A stretch of DNA of 39,066 nucleotides from Candidatus Saccharimonadota bacterium (GTDB taxonomy: Bacteria > Patescibacteriota > Saccharimonadia > Saccharimonadales > Saccharimonadaceae): the NCBI GenBank assembly GCA_017510705.1, contig JAFWMO010000018.1, forward strand, positions 1 through 39,066. The letters run 5' to 3'. This document shows, in pieces, positions 9,557-17,388 of this stretch. How positions within the stretch are numbered: position 1 is the stretch's first letter; the number at the start of each line of letters is the position of its first letter. Under the pieces are notes generated by a model. It was not told where the DNA came from. It did not search any database and worked only from the letters and a program-made list of their open reading frames with translations. Made by a program: the position numbers and the translations under genes.

Positions 9557-9578
9557 AGTTTTATTATATAATATTTAT
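9557..9578. promoter_or_regulatory. 22-bp bidirectional leaderless promoter
   Basis: Two -10 boxes overlap by 2 bp: TATAAT on the minus strand at 9568-9563 and on the plus strand at 9567-9572. Each ends exactly 6 nt before an ATG (9556 minus, 9579 plus). Neither gene has an SD. Confidence 0.65.
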
Positions 9579-11534
9579 ATGTTCTGGTGGGCGAAAAAGC
9601 ACGACGAAGCCGAAAAAACCATCATTTCCCCAAATGGCCGCGTGGCTTGTAAGTTTTTGCTGAAAAACAACCAGGTTTTTTATAGTATCAAAAAAGATGA
9701 CCGTGATATCATACGCCAGTCAAAGCTCGGTTTTTTGATTTGCGGAGAAGAACCACTAGTTGATAATCTTCGCCTTATTCGCACGCAAACCAAAAAACAT
9801 ACCGAAACCATAGAAATGCTTTGGGGAGAAGACCGTTATATCAAAAATAATTATAATGAAATGGCCTTTTACCTGTCAGAAGACAAAAATTCTCGCCGCA
9901 TTTTTACTTTACGTTTCCGAGTTTTTGACGATGGCGTAGCTTTTCGCTACGAAATCCCACCTCAGCCAAATTTCCGTCGCATTACCATTGCGGATGAACT
10001 TACCGAGTTTAATCTTAGTCCCAATACTACCGTCTGGAAAATCCCAGCTTATCAACCAGACCGCTACGAATATAATTACGAAAAATGTCGAGTCTATGAT
10101 TTGTCTAATTCCGTACACACACCTCTCACTATGCGCACAGAAAATGGCTATTACCTTAGCATCCATGAAGCTGCCCTCTATAATTATGGTTCAATGACAA
10201 TCAAATTAAATGAGAACGGTATTTTGAAATCCGACATTACGCCGCTTTCCGACGGCACCAAGGCGCACGTAGATTTGCCATTCCAGACCCCATGGCGTCT
10301 AATTATGCTAGCCGATAGTGCTATTGGGCTTACTATGAATCGCGTTATGTATGCCCTAAACGATCCTCCAGCGCAAGATTTTAGTTGGGTAAAAACACTC
10401 AAGTTTATTGGTATCTGGTGGGCAATGTATGTAGGTGAGTGGACTTGGGCTCCGGGCGATCGTCATGGCGCCACTACGGCTCATGCCAAAGAATATATTG
10501 ATGCCGCAATAAGGCTAGGTATTTCTGGGCTCCTTATTGAGGGCTGGAACGAAGGCTGGGAAGGTGATTGGCTTGAAAATGGTATCAACAACAAATTTAC
10601 CGTTTCAACACCAGATTTTGATTTGGAAGAAGTTGCACGCTATGCCTCGCAGCACAACATAGAGCTAGTCGGTCACCACGAAACTGTTGGTTTTGTTGAT
10701 AATTACGAGAACCAATTAGAGAATGCCTACAACTATTACGCCCTAAACCATATTAATTATATCAAAACTGGTTATGCTGGCAGCATGATGACGATCAATG
10801 GCCGCAAAGAATATCACCATTCACAACTTGGCGTCAATCATTATCAAAAAACCGTAGAACTTGCCGCCAAAAAACATATCTGTCTGGACATCCACGAGCC
10901 GATCAAGGGCACTGGCATTGAGCGCACTTGGCCAAATCTATTAAGCCGTGAAGGTGCACGTGGGCAAGAGTATGAGGGCGGAGCACTTAGCCCTTCTCAT
11001 GCTTGTTTCTTGCCATATACCAGGTTGCTTTCTGGTGGCATGGACTACACCAATGGTATTTTAGATATCGCAAACAGCGTTAAACGTATCGCTACCACTA
11101 TCACTCGTCAAGCCGCTTATTTTGTCACGATTTATTCTGGCATGGCCATGGCTGCCGACCGGCCGTTTATTTATGAAGAGCGCTTCCCTGATATCTTTAA
11201 ATTCATCCGTGATGTTCCGACTAATTTTGAAAAAACTATTGCTCTAGCTGGCGAAATTGGTGGATACTATGTAGTGGCTAGAAAAGATCGTGATAGCGAC
11301 AATTGGTATATCGGCGGGGTGACAGACGAAACTCCACGTCGCGTCTTGATTGATTTGGATTTCCTAGACAACGGAGTTTACGCTGCCGAAATCTACACCG
11401 ACTCGCCTGACGCTCATTTCCGTGAGAATCCTTTTGGATATGAAATTTCAAAAAAACATGTCGGCAAAAACGATCGTCTAGATATTTATATGGCACCAGG
11501 TGGTGGGTTTGCCGTTAGACTAGTTCGGCAGTAA
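9579..11534 (+). CDS. GH97-family alpha-glucosidase/galactosidase-like enzyme
   Basis: This 651-aa protein spans the full GH97 length: an N-terminal beta-sandwich (about 1-260), a (beta/alpha)8 barrel (about 270-545) and a C-terminal beta domain. Matching motifs are WKIPAYQPDRYEYNYE, LLIEGWNEGW, the HHETVGFVDNYE loop, DIHEPIKGTGIERTWPN and LLSREGARGQEYEGG, which carry the conserved metal- and acid-binding glutamates. GH97 enzymes remove alpha-linked glucose or galactose. No signal peptide is visible with the ATG at 9579, which argues for cytosolic action unlike the periplasmic SusB. That ATG was chosen because it lies 6 nt after TATAAT and longer reading upstream overlaps capA. The 3' end overlaps the convergent sortase gene by 20 nt. 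Confidence 0.88.
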   Translation: MFWWAKKHDEAEKTIISPNGRVACKFLLKNNQVFYSIKKDDRDIIRQSKLGFLICGEEPLVDNLRLIRTQTKKHTETIEMLWGEDRYIKNNYNEMAFYLSEDKNSRRIFTLRFRVFDDGVAFRYEIPPQPNFRRITIADELTEFNLSPNTTVWKIPAYQPDRYEYNYEKCRVYDLSNSVHTPLTMRTENGYYLSIHEAALYNYGSMTIKLNENGILKSDITPLSDGTKAHVDLPFQTPWRLIMLADSAIGLTMNRVMYALNDPPAQDFSWVKTLKFIGIWWAMYVGEWTWAPGDRHGATTAHAKEYIDAAIRLGISGLLIEGWNEGWEGDWLENGINNKFTVSTPDFDLEEVARYASQHNIELVGHHETVGFVDNYENQLENAYNYYALNHINYIKTGYAGSMMTINGRKEYHHSQLGVNHYQKTVELAAKKHICLDIHEPIKGTGIERTWPNLLSREGARGQEYEGGALSPSHACFLPYTRLLSGGMDYTNGILDIANSVKRIATTITRQAAYFVTIYSGMAMAADRPFIYEERFPDIFKFIRDVPTNFEKTIALAGEIGGYYVVARKDRDSDNWYIGGVTDETPRRVLIDLDFLDNGVYAAEIYTDSPDAHFRENPFGYEISKKHVGKNDRLDIYMAPGGGFAVRLVRQ

Positions 11535-12006
11535 TAATTAACCGGTGCGAAGCATCACCATTGTCATATAGCTCACCAGCACAAGTCATCAGCACCAAGG
11601 TATCTTCCTTGGCTGGAGCCAAGATTTTATCCATATCTATATCGGCCTTTTCCAAGACTTCAATTTTTTTGGTAACATATTTTTTATCGTTATATTCTAT
11701 CTCATCATTTAATTCTACATTTTTCAAATTTTCAAACGCCGTGGTAGAATGCCCCACAAGTAATGTTTTATTCTCAGCGCGCGAAAAACTTCCCACAATA
11801 TAATCCGGTGTCACAATTTTATGATTTAGCAAATGAGTTTTTGTCACATAAGAAGATAATTCTATATTTTGTATAGTAAGTTTTGTGAAAATTTCATACT
11901 CTTGCGCACTAGCCAAGTGATGGTAATTCAAGAAACAAAACGTACAGATCGCAAAACATATCGTTGCAATTATCACACGGAAGTCAAAACGTTTCCTAAT
12001 CTCCAC
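11515..12006 (-). CDS. Sortase family transpeptidase
   Basis: This 163-aa sortase has an N-terminal membrane anchor (about residues 8-28) and the three catalytic landmarks: His in LLVGHSTTAF, Cys in LVLMTCAG and Arg in ASHRLIITAEL. Sortases cleave a sorting signal and attach surface proteins to the wall or to each other. The likely client in this window is the APDTG protein at 26553-28646. I place the start at the GTG (12006): AAGGAG lies 4 nt before it, while the more upstream ATG (12024) overlaps the TATAAT box and would precede the transcription start. The gene is divergent from the GHKL-like gene and its 3' end overlaps GH97. Confidence 0.85.
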   Translation of the reverse strand: MEIRKRFDFRVIIATICFAICTFCFLNYHHLASAQEYEIFTKLTIQNIELSSYVTKTHLLNHKIVTPDYIVGSFSRAENKTLLVGHSTTAFENLKNVELNDEIEYNDKKYVTKKIEVLEKADIDMDKILAPAKEDTLVLMTCAGELYDNGDASHRLIITAELV

Positions 12007-12010
12007 ACTA

Positions 12011-12063
12011 CTCCTTTTCTCCATTATAGCATAAGAACTAAAAAACTATGCTATAATTTTTTT
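12011..12063. promoter_or_regulatory. Divergent twin promoters (sortase / GHKL-like gene)
   Basis: The identical block TATGCTATAAT, an extended -10 of form TGC-TATAAT, occurs on both strands: minus with TATAAT at 12028-12023 and plus with TATAAT at 12052-12057. The plus copy lies 6 nt before the ATG at 12064 (leaderless). The minus copy precedes an AAGGAG SD (12016-12011) and a GTG. Confidence 0.65.
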
Positions 12064-12393
12064 ATGGAACGTTTGGTTGAAATCGTAAATCGCGTTTGCA
12101 AAAAATATCTACCAACTATCAAAAACGTTGGGATTACTTTTGACCTAGATTTCCCAGACACCACGCTCACCGTAAAAGACAAGGAACGTATTGAAAAAGA
12201 TCTAGACCGCGGCATGAAATCCGCTGTCTCTCGTACCAAAAAAGGCACCATCAAATTATCCATCAAAAAAGGCGAAATTTCCATCACCGATACTGGCACC
12301 GTTATAGACAAGACCACTTGCCGAGAAATCAGCAACGACCATTTTATCGTCAAATCACGCGTAGGTTTTGGCACTACTATTACGATCAAATAA
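12064..12393 (+). CDS. Small GHKL/HATPase-like protein (degenerate)
   Basis: This 109-aa protein is unlike any complete family member I know. Its C-terminal half (KGTIKLSIKKGEISITDTGT ... FIVKSRVGFGTTITIK) resembles the final strands of a GHKL ATP-binding fold, including a glycine motif of the G-x-G-T-T type, but a clear N box and the lid are missing. It could be a kinase-derived binding module or an unrelated alpha/beta protein. The start at 12064 is set by TATAAT ending 6 nt upstream and the absence of an SD, so a leaderless mRNA is expected. The stop directly abuts the convergent metallopeptidase gene. Confidence 0.6.
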   Translation: MERLVEIVNRVCKKYLPTIKNVGITFDLDFPDTTLTVKDKERIEKDLDRGMKSAVSRTKKGTIKLSIKKGEISITDTGTVIDKTTCREISNDHFIVKSRVGFGTTITIK

Positions 12394-12939
12394 TCATACG
12401 CCCGGGCTAAACATTTTCAACTTTTTTTCGTGCATTTTATAATTCTTGTCATGCAATCCAACTTCTGCCCAAAAAGCTTTGGAATGATCCATGTGGTTGA
12501 GATGTGCAAGTTCATGCAAGATTACATAATCTCTCAAAATTTCTGGCACATTCATTAACCCAATATTAAGAGAAATTGTTTTATTTGATGAACAACTTCC
12601 CCACCTTGTATTTGCATGTGTCAATCTGCATTTATCATAGCTATATCCGTAAAGTTTCGCATAATATTCCAAACGATACGGCAAATATTCCTTGGCTTTT
12701 TTCATCAAAAGTTTTTTCTGATAATCACGTGCGCGTTGCGAAGACGGATCTTTCAACGGTAATTTTTCGCGAATCACCTCACGATTGCTGTTTAAGAATC
12801 TTTTTATCAAAAAATCCGAAGTATATTTTGGTACAGACATCTGAAGCCGCCCAGAAGTAGAAACCGAAAATCTTACTCCGCGTGAAAGCGGGCTTTTTCT
12901 AACTATGACTTCACCAAATTCACTATCTTTTAACAGCAT
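12394..12939 (-). CDS. YgjP/WLM-type zinc metallopeptidase
   Basis: This 181-aa protein belongs to the YgjP (DUF45/M48-related) family. The motif HELAHLNHMDHSKAFW supplies the HExxH zinc ligands and the downstream third histidine, and ANTRWGSCSSNKTISLN is the typical preceding strand. These proteins are small cytosolic metalloproteases of poorly known substrate. The start at 12939 overlaps the 3' end of the upstream kinase gene by 17 nt; it is preferred to the more upstream ATG because the protein then begins directly before the conserved VIVRKSPLSRGVRFSV strand. No good SD is seen, so translation is probably coupled to the kinase gene. Confidence 0.8.
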   Translation of the reverse strand: MLLKDSEFGEVIVRKSPLSRGVRFSVSTSGRLQMSVPKYTSDFLIKRFLNSNREVIREKLPLKDPSSQRARDYQKKLLMKKAKEYLPYRLEYYAKLYGYSYDKCRLTHANTRWGSCSSNKTISLNIGLMNVPEILRDYVILHELAHLNHMDHSKAFWAEVGLHDKNYKMHEKKLKMFSPGV

Positions 12940-13417
12940 CAGCAAGACCAGCAAGCGTATGTTTGCTCTGAGTTTCAAATGTATGTTTACCAGAAAGGAT
13001 TATTGGCGCTTCATATTCTGCTGGGGCTTCTAGACTCTCTGCGCTATCCAAAATCTTTTTTGCTTTTGCAATTGTTTTGTGCCTAATCCGAAGACGCGTA
13101 CGAATTGTCGCAAGATCTGTCTGCACCCAAATTAGTGCTGGCTCATACCCTGCTGCACGAAACACATTACGAATTTCCGTACGATCTTTTTCAGTACCAA
13201 TACCACCTTCAATAATAATATTTGCGTGCGTGCGAGAAATTAGGTCAAGAATTCTCAAAATATTTTCTCTTGAAAATTTATCTTCATCTGCTAGTTCATC
13301 TAAATTATAATAAGCAAGATTGTATTTTTTGGCGAATTTTTCCGCGAAAGTAGTCTTACCGCTACAGGGCGCACCGAACACTAGCAGTAGGCGCGGTTTA
13401 GTTTTATTACCTTCCAT
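12923..13417 (-). CDS. P-loop kinase (AAA_33 / zeta-toxin-like)
   Basis: This 164-aa protein begins with a hydrophobic strand and Walker A FGAPCSGKTT (about residues 14-23). It continues with IIIEGGIG and an RTRLRIRHKT arginine-rich lid, the layout of small AAA_33-type ATP-dependent kinases. Relatives phosphorylate nucleotides, sugars or tRNA, or act as zeta toxins; no antitoxin is next to it. The substrate is unknown. TGA-TATAAT (13435-13427) ends 9 nt before the ATG and no SD is visible, so the 5' leader should be only a few bases. It overlaps the metallopeptidase gene by 17 nt and forms a two-gene unit with it. Confidence 0.78.
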   Translation of the reverse strand: MEGNKTKPRLLLVFGAPCSGKTTFAEKFAKKYNLAYYNLDELADEDKFSRENILRILDLISRTHANIIIEGGIGTEKDRTEIRNVFRAAGYEPALIWVQTDLATIRTRLRIRHKTIAKAKKILDSAESLEAPAEYEAPIILSGKHTFETQSKHTLAGLADAVKR

Positions 13418-13426
13418 AATACTTTC

Positions 13427-13435
13427 ATTATATCA
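13427..13435 (-). promoter_or_regulatory. Extended -10 promoter of the kinase-protease unit
   Basis: On the minus strand TGA-TATAAT ends 9 nt before the ATG at 13417, in the 33-nt gap after the deacetylase gene. No -35 box is evident. Confidence 0.6.
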
Positions 13436-13450
13436 CACACTCACAAAAAA

Positions 13451-14431
13451 TTAATTATTTACGCCGTGATGCGCCGCAAAAGAATTTGCATCAAGTTTAT
13501 CAAACACATAACCATTCGCTAAACAATGCTGGATGATCCGTTCTACTGCTGCCACCGAAAAATCTTTTATATCATGTTGCAGCACTATCGACGCGCCGCC
13601 ATCTTTTAATTGTGTCACTGTACGCGCAAATACTTCATCCGAATTTACTGCACCGCCTGCATCACCAGAAGAAACGTTCCAATCAAAATAGGTAAAACCA
13701 CGCGCCGTTACTTCATCCACTAATCTGCTCATAATCCTTGTGCCGCCGTCATATAATGCGCTAATTGTATTTGAACTACCTCCCGGAAACCGCATCAAAG
13801 TCACAGTCTGCCCGGTCAAATTTTTAACCCTATTTTGCACAGAATATAAATCCGAAAGAAACGCATCTACACTTTGATAAATCGCTGCATAATTATGCGA
13901 AAAAGTGTGGAGCGCCACCGTATGGCCCTCATTATATTCACGCACAATCAAATCGTCACTACCATGCCCAGTCACAAAAAACGTTGCTTTTACATTATAT
14001 TTTTTTAGCACATCCAGAAGCGTTGCCGTATATTCCCCCGGCCCGTCATCAAAAGTAAGATAGATTATACCTCGTGGCTGAATTACTTTTACTGTACGTG
14101 TAGCCTCACTAGAATTACCATGCTCGTCTGTAGCGATATATTTCAAAACATATTCGCCAATTGTATTAGTGTCTACTGTGCCTTCCGTAGTAATTGCCAC
14201 CTCCGTACGATCATCATAAGCCTCTACTCCACCGTCTTCATATTTTCCACCTACAGCTATATTCACCGTTTCGTTATTTATTGTAATCGTCGGCGGAGTC
14301 TCATCTGGCACACTATAAAAAGCAAAGAAATTGTCCATAATTATACCCGCCACAAAAAACAAACCACAACAAAGTGCGGTTATTACGGTAACTGCCATCA
14401 AAACAATTCTTGAAACATTAAAGCGTCTCAT
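13451..14431 (-). CDS. Polysaccharide deacetylase with Ig-like domain
   Basis: This 326-aa protein has an N-terminal TM segment (about residues 6-30), a DUF5011-type Ig-like domain (about 37-118: VGGKYEDGGVEAYDD, IGEYVLKYIATDEHGN), then a NodB homology domain. The NodB motifs are complete: TFDDGP, HTFSH, RFPGGSS, FDWNV and LQHD. The family removes N-acetyl groups from peptidoglycan or chitin-like polymers, so an action on the cell's own or the host's wall is plausible. The start at 14431 is chosen because AGGGG lies 5-6 nt before it. That SD begins with the last base of the upstream tRNA-Trp, so the two must share a primary transcript. Confidence 0.9.
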   Translation of the reverse strand: MRRFNVSRIVLMAVTVITALCCGLFFVAGIIMDNFFAFYSVPDETPPTITINNETVNIAVGGKYEDGGVEAYDDRTEVAITTEGTVDTNTIGEYVLKYIATDEHGNSSEATRTVKVIQPRGIIYLTFDDGPGEYTATLLDVLKKYNVKATFFVTGHGSDDLIVREYNEGHTVALHTFSHNYAAIYQSVDAFLSDLYSVQNRVKNLTGQTVTLMRFPGGSSNTISALYDGGTRIMSRLVDEVTARGFTYFDWNVSSGDAGGAVNSDEVFARTVTQLKDGGASIVLQHDIKDFSVAAVERIIQHCLANGYVFDKLDANSFAAHHGVNN

Positions 14432-14440
14432 ATTTGCCCC

Positions 14441-14515
14441 TGGCAGGGGAGGCAGGAATCGAACCCACATCAATGGTTTTGGAGACCACGATACTAACCG
14501 TTGTACTACTCCCCT
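14441..14515 (-). tRNA. tRNA-Trp (CCA)
   Basis: Acceptor strands AGGGGAG and CTCCCCT pair fully, followed by G73 and an encoded CCA. The anticodon stem GTGGT/ACCAT closes loop CTCCAAA with anticodon CCA. The T arm is GTGGG, TTCGATT, CCTGC. The length is 75 nt. An extended -10 box TGA-TAAAAT (14541-14533) lies 17 nt upstream. The deacetylase start codon is 10 nt downstream and there is no terminator between. A CCA anticodon reads only UGG, consistent with UGA as a stop. Confidence 0.95.
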
Positions 14516-14532
14516 TCAAAAGTTCTGCTACC

Positions 14533-14564
14533 ATTTTATCATAAAACGTGCTAAAATAAAATAG
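14533..14564. promoter_or_regulatory. Divergent promoters: tRNA-Trp (-) and GT4 gene (+)
   Basis: On the minus strand TGA-TAAAAT at 14541-14533 serves tRNA-Trp. On the plus strand TGC-TAAAAT, with TAAAAT at 14552-14557, is followed by 7 nt and the ATG at 14565. The GT4 gene has no SD, so it should be leaderless. Confidence 0.55.
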
Positions 14565-15788
14565 ATGAAAATACTAATGCTTGGTTGGGAACTTCCTCCG
14601 CACAACAGTGGCGGTCTTGGCGTAGCCTGCCTAAACATGGCGCGCGCACTTGCCAAAGAAGGCGCCAGCATTGATTTTGTCGTCCCTTACGAAGCCAAGC
14701 ATCCAGAAATTGACTTTATGAACGTAGTTTCTGCTACGCATCTTGATCCAATCTATCGCTATGGCGGCGGCTCTTATGCCTCACTCCAAATTTTTGAGCA
14801 AATCATTCCTGGTATAGACAAAGACAAACTCGTCTCCATCCGCGAAATCCAAAAAACCTACCAAGAATTTGTCAAAGAATATCTCATGGAATATAAGCCA
14901 GACGTAGTTCACGCTCACGATTGGCTTACTTACGAAGCTGGCGTTCTTGCCAAAAAGAATTATGGCATTCCGCTTGTTGCGCACGTTCATGCTACCGAGT
15001 TTGACCGCGCCGGTATGCACACAGGAAATCCCCTAATTCACGAAATTGAATACGAAGGCCTGATGATGGCAGACAAAATCATTGCCGTCTCCGAAACCAC
15101 CAAACGTATCGTCCACGAAAAATACCATATTCCACTTAGCAAAATAGATGTTATTTATAATTCCCTCGACGAAAATTTTTGTGATACGAATTATACTTAC
15201 AACAAAGACGCCTATGAGTACATTCGCGCGCTCAAAAACACCGGCTGGACAGTCATCTCTACTGTTGGGCGTTTTACAGTGCAAAAAGGTTTGTGGCATT
15301 TGATGCAAGCTGCTGCCATGGCCATCAAGAAAAATCCAAAACTCCTCTTTGTCTTTGCTGGTGATGGCGAAGAAAGAAACGAGCTTATTTCTCTCGCCGC
15401 AGATTTAGGCATTGCTAAAAACGTTGTTTTTACTGGCTTTGTTCGTGGCAAAAAATTACGTGATATTTATTCTATTTCTGATATTTTTGTAATGAGTTCC
15501 GTTTCAGAGCCATTTGGCCTCACCGCTCTTGAAGCCGCCCACCACGGCGACGCGCTCATCCTCACCAAACAATCCGGTGTTTCAGAAGTTATTTGGTCTG
15601 CTATGAAATATGATTTCTGGGACGAGCGCAAACTTGCCGACGAAATCATTGCCATTTCTACCGATGATGCGCTCCGCCAAGAACTTTTGGAAAATGTCAA
15701 AAACGAATACCGCAAAATTTCATGGGACCAAGTTGCCAAAAAATGCCTAAAGGTCTATAATAAAATAATAAAACATAAGGGGAAATAG
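14565..15788 (+). CDS. GT4-family glycosyltransferase (glycogen-synthase-like)
   Basis: This 407-aa protein is a GT-B glycosyltransferase. The N-terminus MLGWELPPHNSGGLGVACLN is the ADP/UDP-sugar glucan-synthase type of loop (compare the K/P-x-G-G-L-G motif). HAHDWLTYEAG, the Rossmann start STVGRFTVQKGLWHL and the donor-binding SVSEPFGLTALEAAHHG complete the GT4/GT5 signature. It probably transfers glucose to an alpha-glucan or glycolipid acceptor in the cytosol. The neighbouring GH57 gene begins 2 nt after its stop, and this pairing is common for glycogen-like metabolism. The start follows TAAAAT by 7 nt with no SD (leaderless). Confidence 0.88.
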   Translation: MKILMLGWELPPHNSGGLGVACLNMARALAKEGASIDFVVPYEAKHPEIDFMNVVSATHLDPIYRYGGGSYASLQIFEQIIPGIDKDKLVSIREIQKTYQEFVKEYLMEYKPDVVHAHDWLTYEAGVLAKKNYGIPLVAHVHATEFDRAGMHTGNPLIHEIEYEGLMMADKIIAVSETTKRIVHEKYHIPLSKIDVIYNSLDENFCDTNYTYNKDAYEYIRALKNTGWTVISTVGRFTVQKGLWHLMQAAAMAIKKNPKLLFVFAGDGEERNELISLAADLGIAKNVVFTGFVRGKKLRDIYSISDIFVMSSVSEPFGLTALEAAHHGDALILTKQSGVSEVIWSAMKYDFWDERKLADEIIAISTDDALRQELLENVKNEYRKISWDQVAKKCLKVYNKIIKHKGK

Positions 15789-15790
15789 TT

Positions 15791-16990
15791 TTGCGCGCGA
15801 TCTGTCTGTATTTACACATCCATCAGCCAATTCGCTACCGCGAATATTCTATTTTTGACGTCGCCAACGATTCAAATTATTTTAATGATAGCTATAACTC
15901 CCGTCAATCTAATGAGCGCATTTTCAAAAAAGTTGCCGAAAAAAGTTATCACCCAATGTTAGATTTGCTAGAAGCAAATATCAAAAAATACCCAGGGTTC
16001 AAAGTCTCTTTTAGTATCACTGGCACTTGGATTGAGCAAGCCGAAAAATGGGACAATTCCCTCATAGAGCAAATCCGGCGCATGGTAAATACAGGCCAGA
16101 TAGAGATTATCGGCGAAACTTACTATCACTCACTGGCTTTCTTCTATAACCTAGAAGAGTTCGAAGAACAAGTCAAAAAACATGATACCAAAATTCACGA
16201 GCTATTTGGTGTCCATCCAAAAATTTTCCGCAATACCGAGCTAGCATACAATGATAATCTCGCGCACTGGGCAGACGAAAAGGGCTACAAGGGCATCCTG
16301 GCCGAAGGTTGGGACAAAGTTCTTGGCTGGCGCAGCTCAAATCATATTTATCGCCCATACGGCTGCAAAAATCTCAAACTCTTACTCAAGAATTACCGCC
16401 TTTCCGACGATATTGCTTTCCGCTTTTCCAACCGCAGCTGGAGCGAGTGGCCTCTCACCGTGCCAAAATACATTAATTGGCTAGATTTAGATTGCTTGCG
16501 TGGTAATCTTATCAATCTATTTATGGATTTTGAGACTTTTGGTGAACACCAATGGAAAGATACCGGTATTTTTGAATTTATGAATAACCTCATCCCAGAG
16601 TGGCTCAGCGCGTACGAAAACAAATTCGTCACCGCTTCCGAAGCTTGTGATTTGGAAGAGCCAGTAGACGAAATCTCCATGCCAGAAACAGTCACTTGGG
16701 CCGATACTGAGCGCGATCTTTCTGCTTGGCTATCTAATTCTTTGCAGCATTCCGCCATGGATACTCTCTATGGGATGCGAAGCGACATCCTGGCCTCAAA
16801 TGACGAAAAACTAATTTCCGATTGGCACAAAATGACTACTTCAGATCACCCATATTCCATGTGCACTAAGTATTGGAATGATGGCGACGTCCACGCCTAC
16901 TTCTCCGCCTACGCCTCCCCATACGAAAGCTTCATGTATTTCATGAACGTGATGAGAGACATAGAATATAGGTTAACCAACAAAAAATAA
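15791..16990 (+). CDS. GH57-family alpha-amylase / branching-type enzyme
   Basis: This 399-aa protein is a GH57 (beta/alpha)7-barrel enzyme. It begins with the family motif CLYLHIHQP, continues with SFSITGTWIEQ, and shows the nucleophile glutamate in FRNTELAYN and the acid-base aspartate in MDFETFGEHQW. GH57 enzymes hydrolyse or rearrange alpha-1,4-glucans. There is no signal peptide, so it acts in the cytosol with the GT4 enzyme. The start is a TTG at 15791, behind AAGGGG, and lies 2 nt after the upstream stop; no ATG would keep the conserved first strand. The stop overlaps the first base of a large structured terminator. Confidence 0.9.
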   Translation: MRAICLYLHIHQPIRYREYSIFDVANDSNYFNDSYNSRQSNERIFKKVAEKSYHPMLDLLEANIKKYPGFKVSFSITGTWIEQAEKWDNSLIEQIRRMVNTGQIEIIGETYYHSLAFFYNLEEFEEQVKKHDTKIHELFGVHPKIFRNTELAYNDNLAHWADEKGYKGILAEGWDKVLGWRSSNHIYRPYGCKNLKLLLKNYRLSDDIAFRFSNRSWSEWPLTVPKYINWLDLDCLRGNLINLFMDFETFGEHQWKDTGIFEFMNNLIPEWLSAYENKFVTASEACDLEEPVDEISMPETVTWADTERDLSAWLSNSLQHSAMDTLYGMRSDILASNDEKLISDWHKMTTSDHPYSMCTKYWNDGDVHAYFSAYASPYESFMYFMNVMRDIEYRLTNKK

Positions 16991-17090
16991 TACCCATTTG
17001 GGGGATTTCGGAGCGCGGCAGCGCGAGAATTAGCGCCAGCCGCCCATGGCGATGGGCCGGCTGGACGCGACCCCAAAGGGTATATTTTTT
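16990..17090. terminator. Large three-way-junction-like bidirectional terminator
   Basis: A closing stem (ATACCC-A-TTTGGGG at 16990-17003 with CCCCAAAGGGTAT at 17071-17083, one bulged A) encloses two hairpins. These are GCGC-GGCA-GCGC at 17013-17024 and a GC-rich stem CCAGCCG-CCCAT / ATGGGCCGGCTGG at 17036-17064 with loop GGCG. T-runs flank both outer sides (17085-17090 on plus; 16989-16984 read on minus). It separates the convergent GH57 and bL33 genes and is much richer in GC than its surroundings. Confidence 0.7.
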
Positions 17091-17095
17091 GTTAA

Positions 17096-17305
17096 TTAAC
17101 GCTTCTTTTCTTTTACTTCGTTACGCCCAAGATTCTTCTTGGTTTCAGTAAACACTACGTGTTTCCTAAGCACTGGATCATACTTCTTGAGAGACAATTT
17201 ATCAGGAGTATTCATCGTGTTTTTCTTAGTATAATAAGCACGAACACCAGACTCCTCAGAAACGAGGCCAACGAGTTTGCGTTTAGTATTATTCTTCTTT
17301 GCCAT
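17096..17305 (-). CDS. rpmG: Ribosomal protein bL33
   Basis: This 69-aa protein matches bL33 of the large subunit ([35 protein letters not shown]). It is the zinc-free (C-minus) type: the usual CxxC pairs are absent. The C-terminus is slightly extended with basic residues ([10 protein letters not shown]). The start at 17305 ([10 protein letters not shown]) is chosen by homology. TGG-TAAAAT (17324-17316) ends 10 nt upstream, so the leader should be very short. It stands alone, between a terminator on each side. Confidence 0.9.
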   Translation of the reverse strand: MAKKNNTKRKLVGLVSEESGVRAYYTKKNTMNTPDKLSLKKYDPVLRKHVVFTETKKNLGRNEVKEKKR

Positions 17306-17333
17306 AATTCTCATTATTTTACCACAGATAAAG

Positions 17334-17366
17334 AAAAAAGGCAAGACATAATAAAATCGTCTTGCC
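17334..17366 (-). terminator. Terminator of the 41-aa ORF
   Basis: On the minus strand GGCAAGAC and GTCTTGCC (8 bp, 11-nt loop) are followed by TTTTTTCTTT. It lies between the small Cys-rich ORF and rpmG and overlaps the upstream edge of the rpmG promoter region. Confidence 0.8.
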
Positions 17367-17388
17367 CTAAAAATTAATGAAATGATAA

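Noticed and set aside
9492-9578. Longer GH97 frame from 9492, with a hydrophobic segment like a signal peptide
   Set aside because: It overlaps capA coding on the opposite strand and the shared promoter; the ATG at 9579 lies 6 nt after TATAAT.
12007-12024. ATG at 12024 as the sortase start
   Set aside because: It overlaps the TATAAT box, so it would not be in the mRNA; the GTG at 12006 has an AAGGAG SD.
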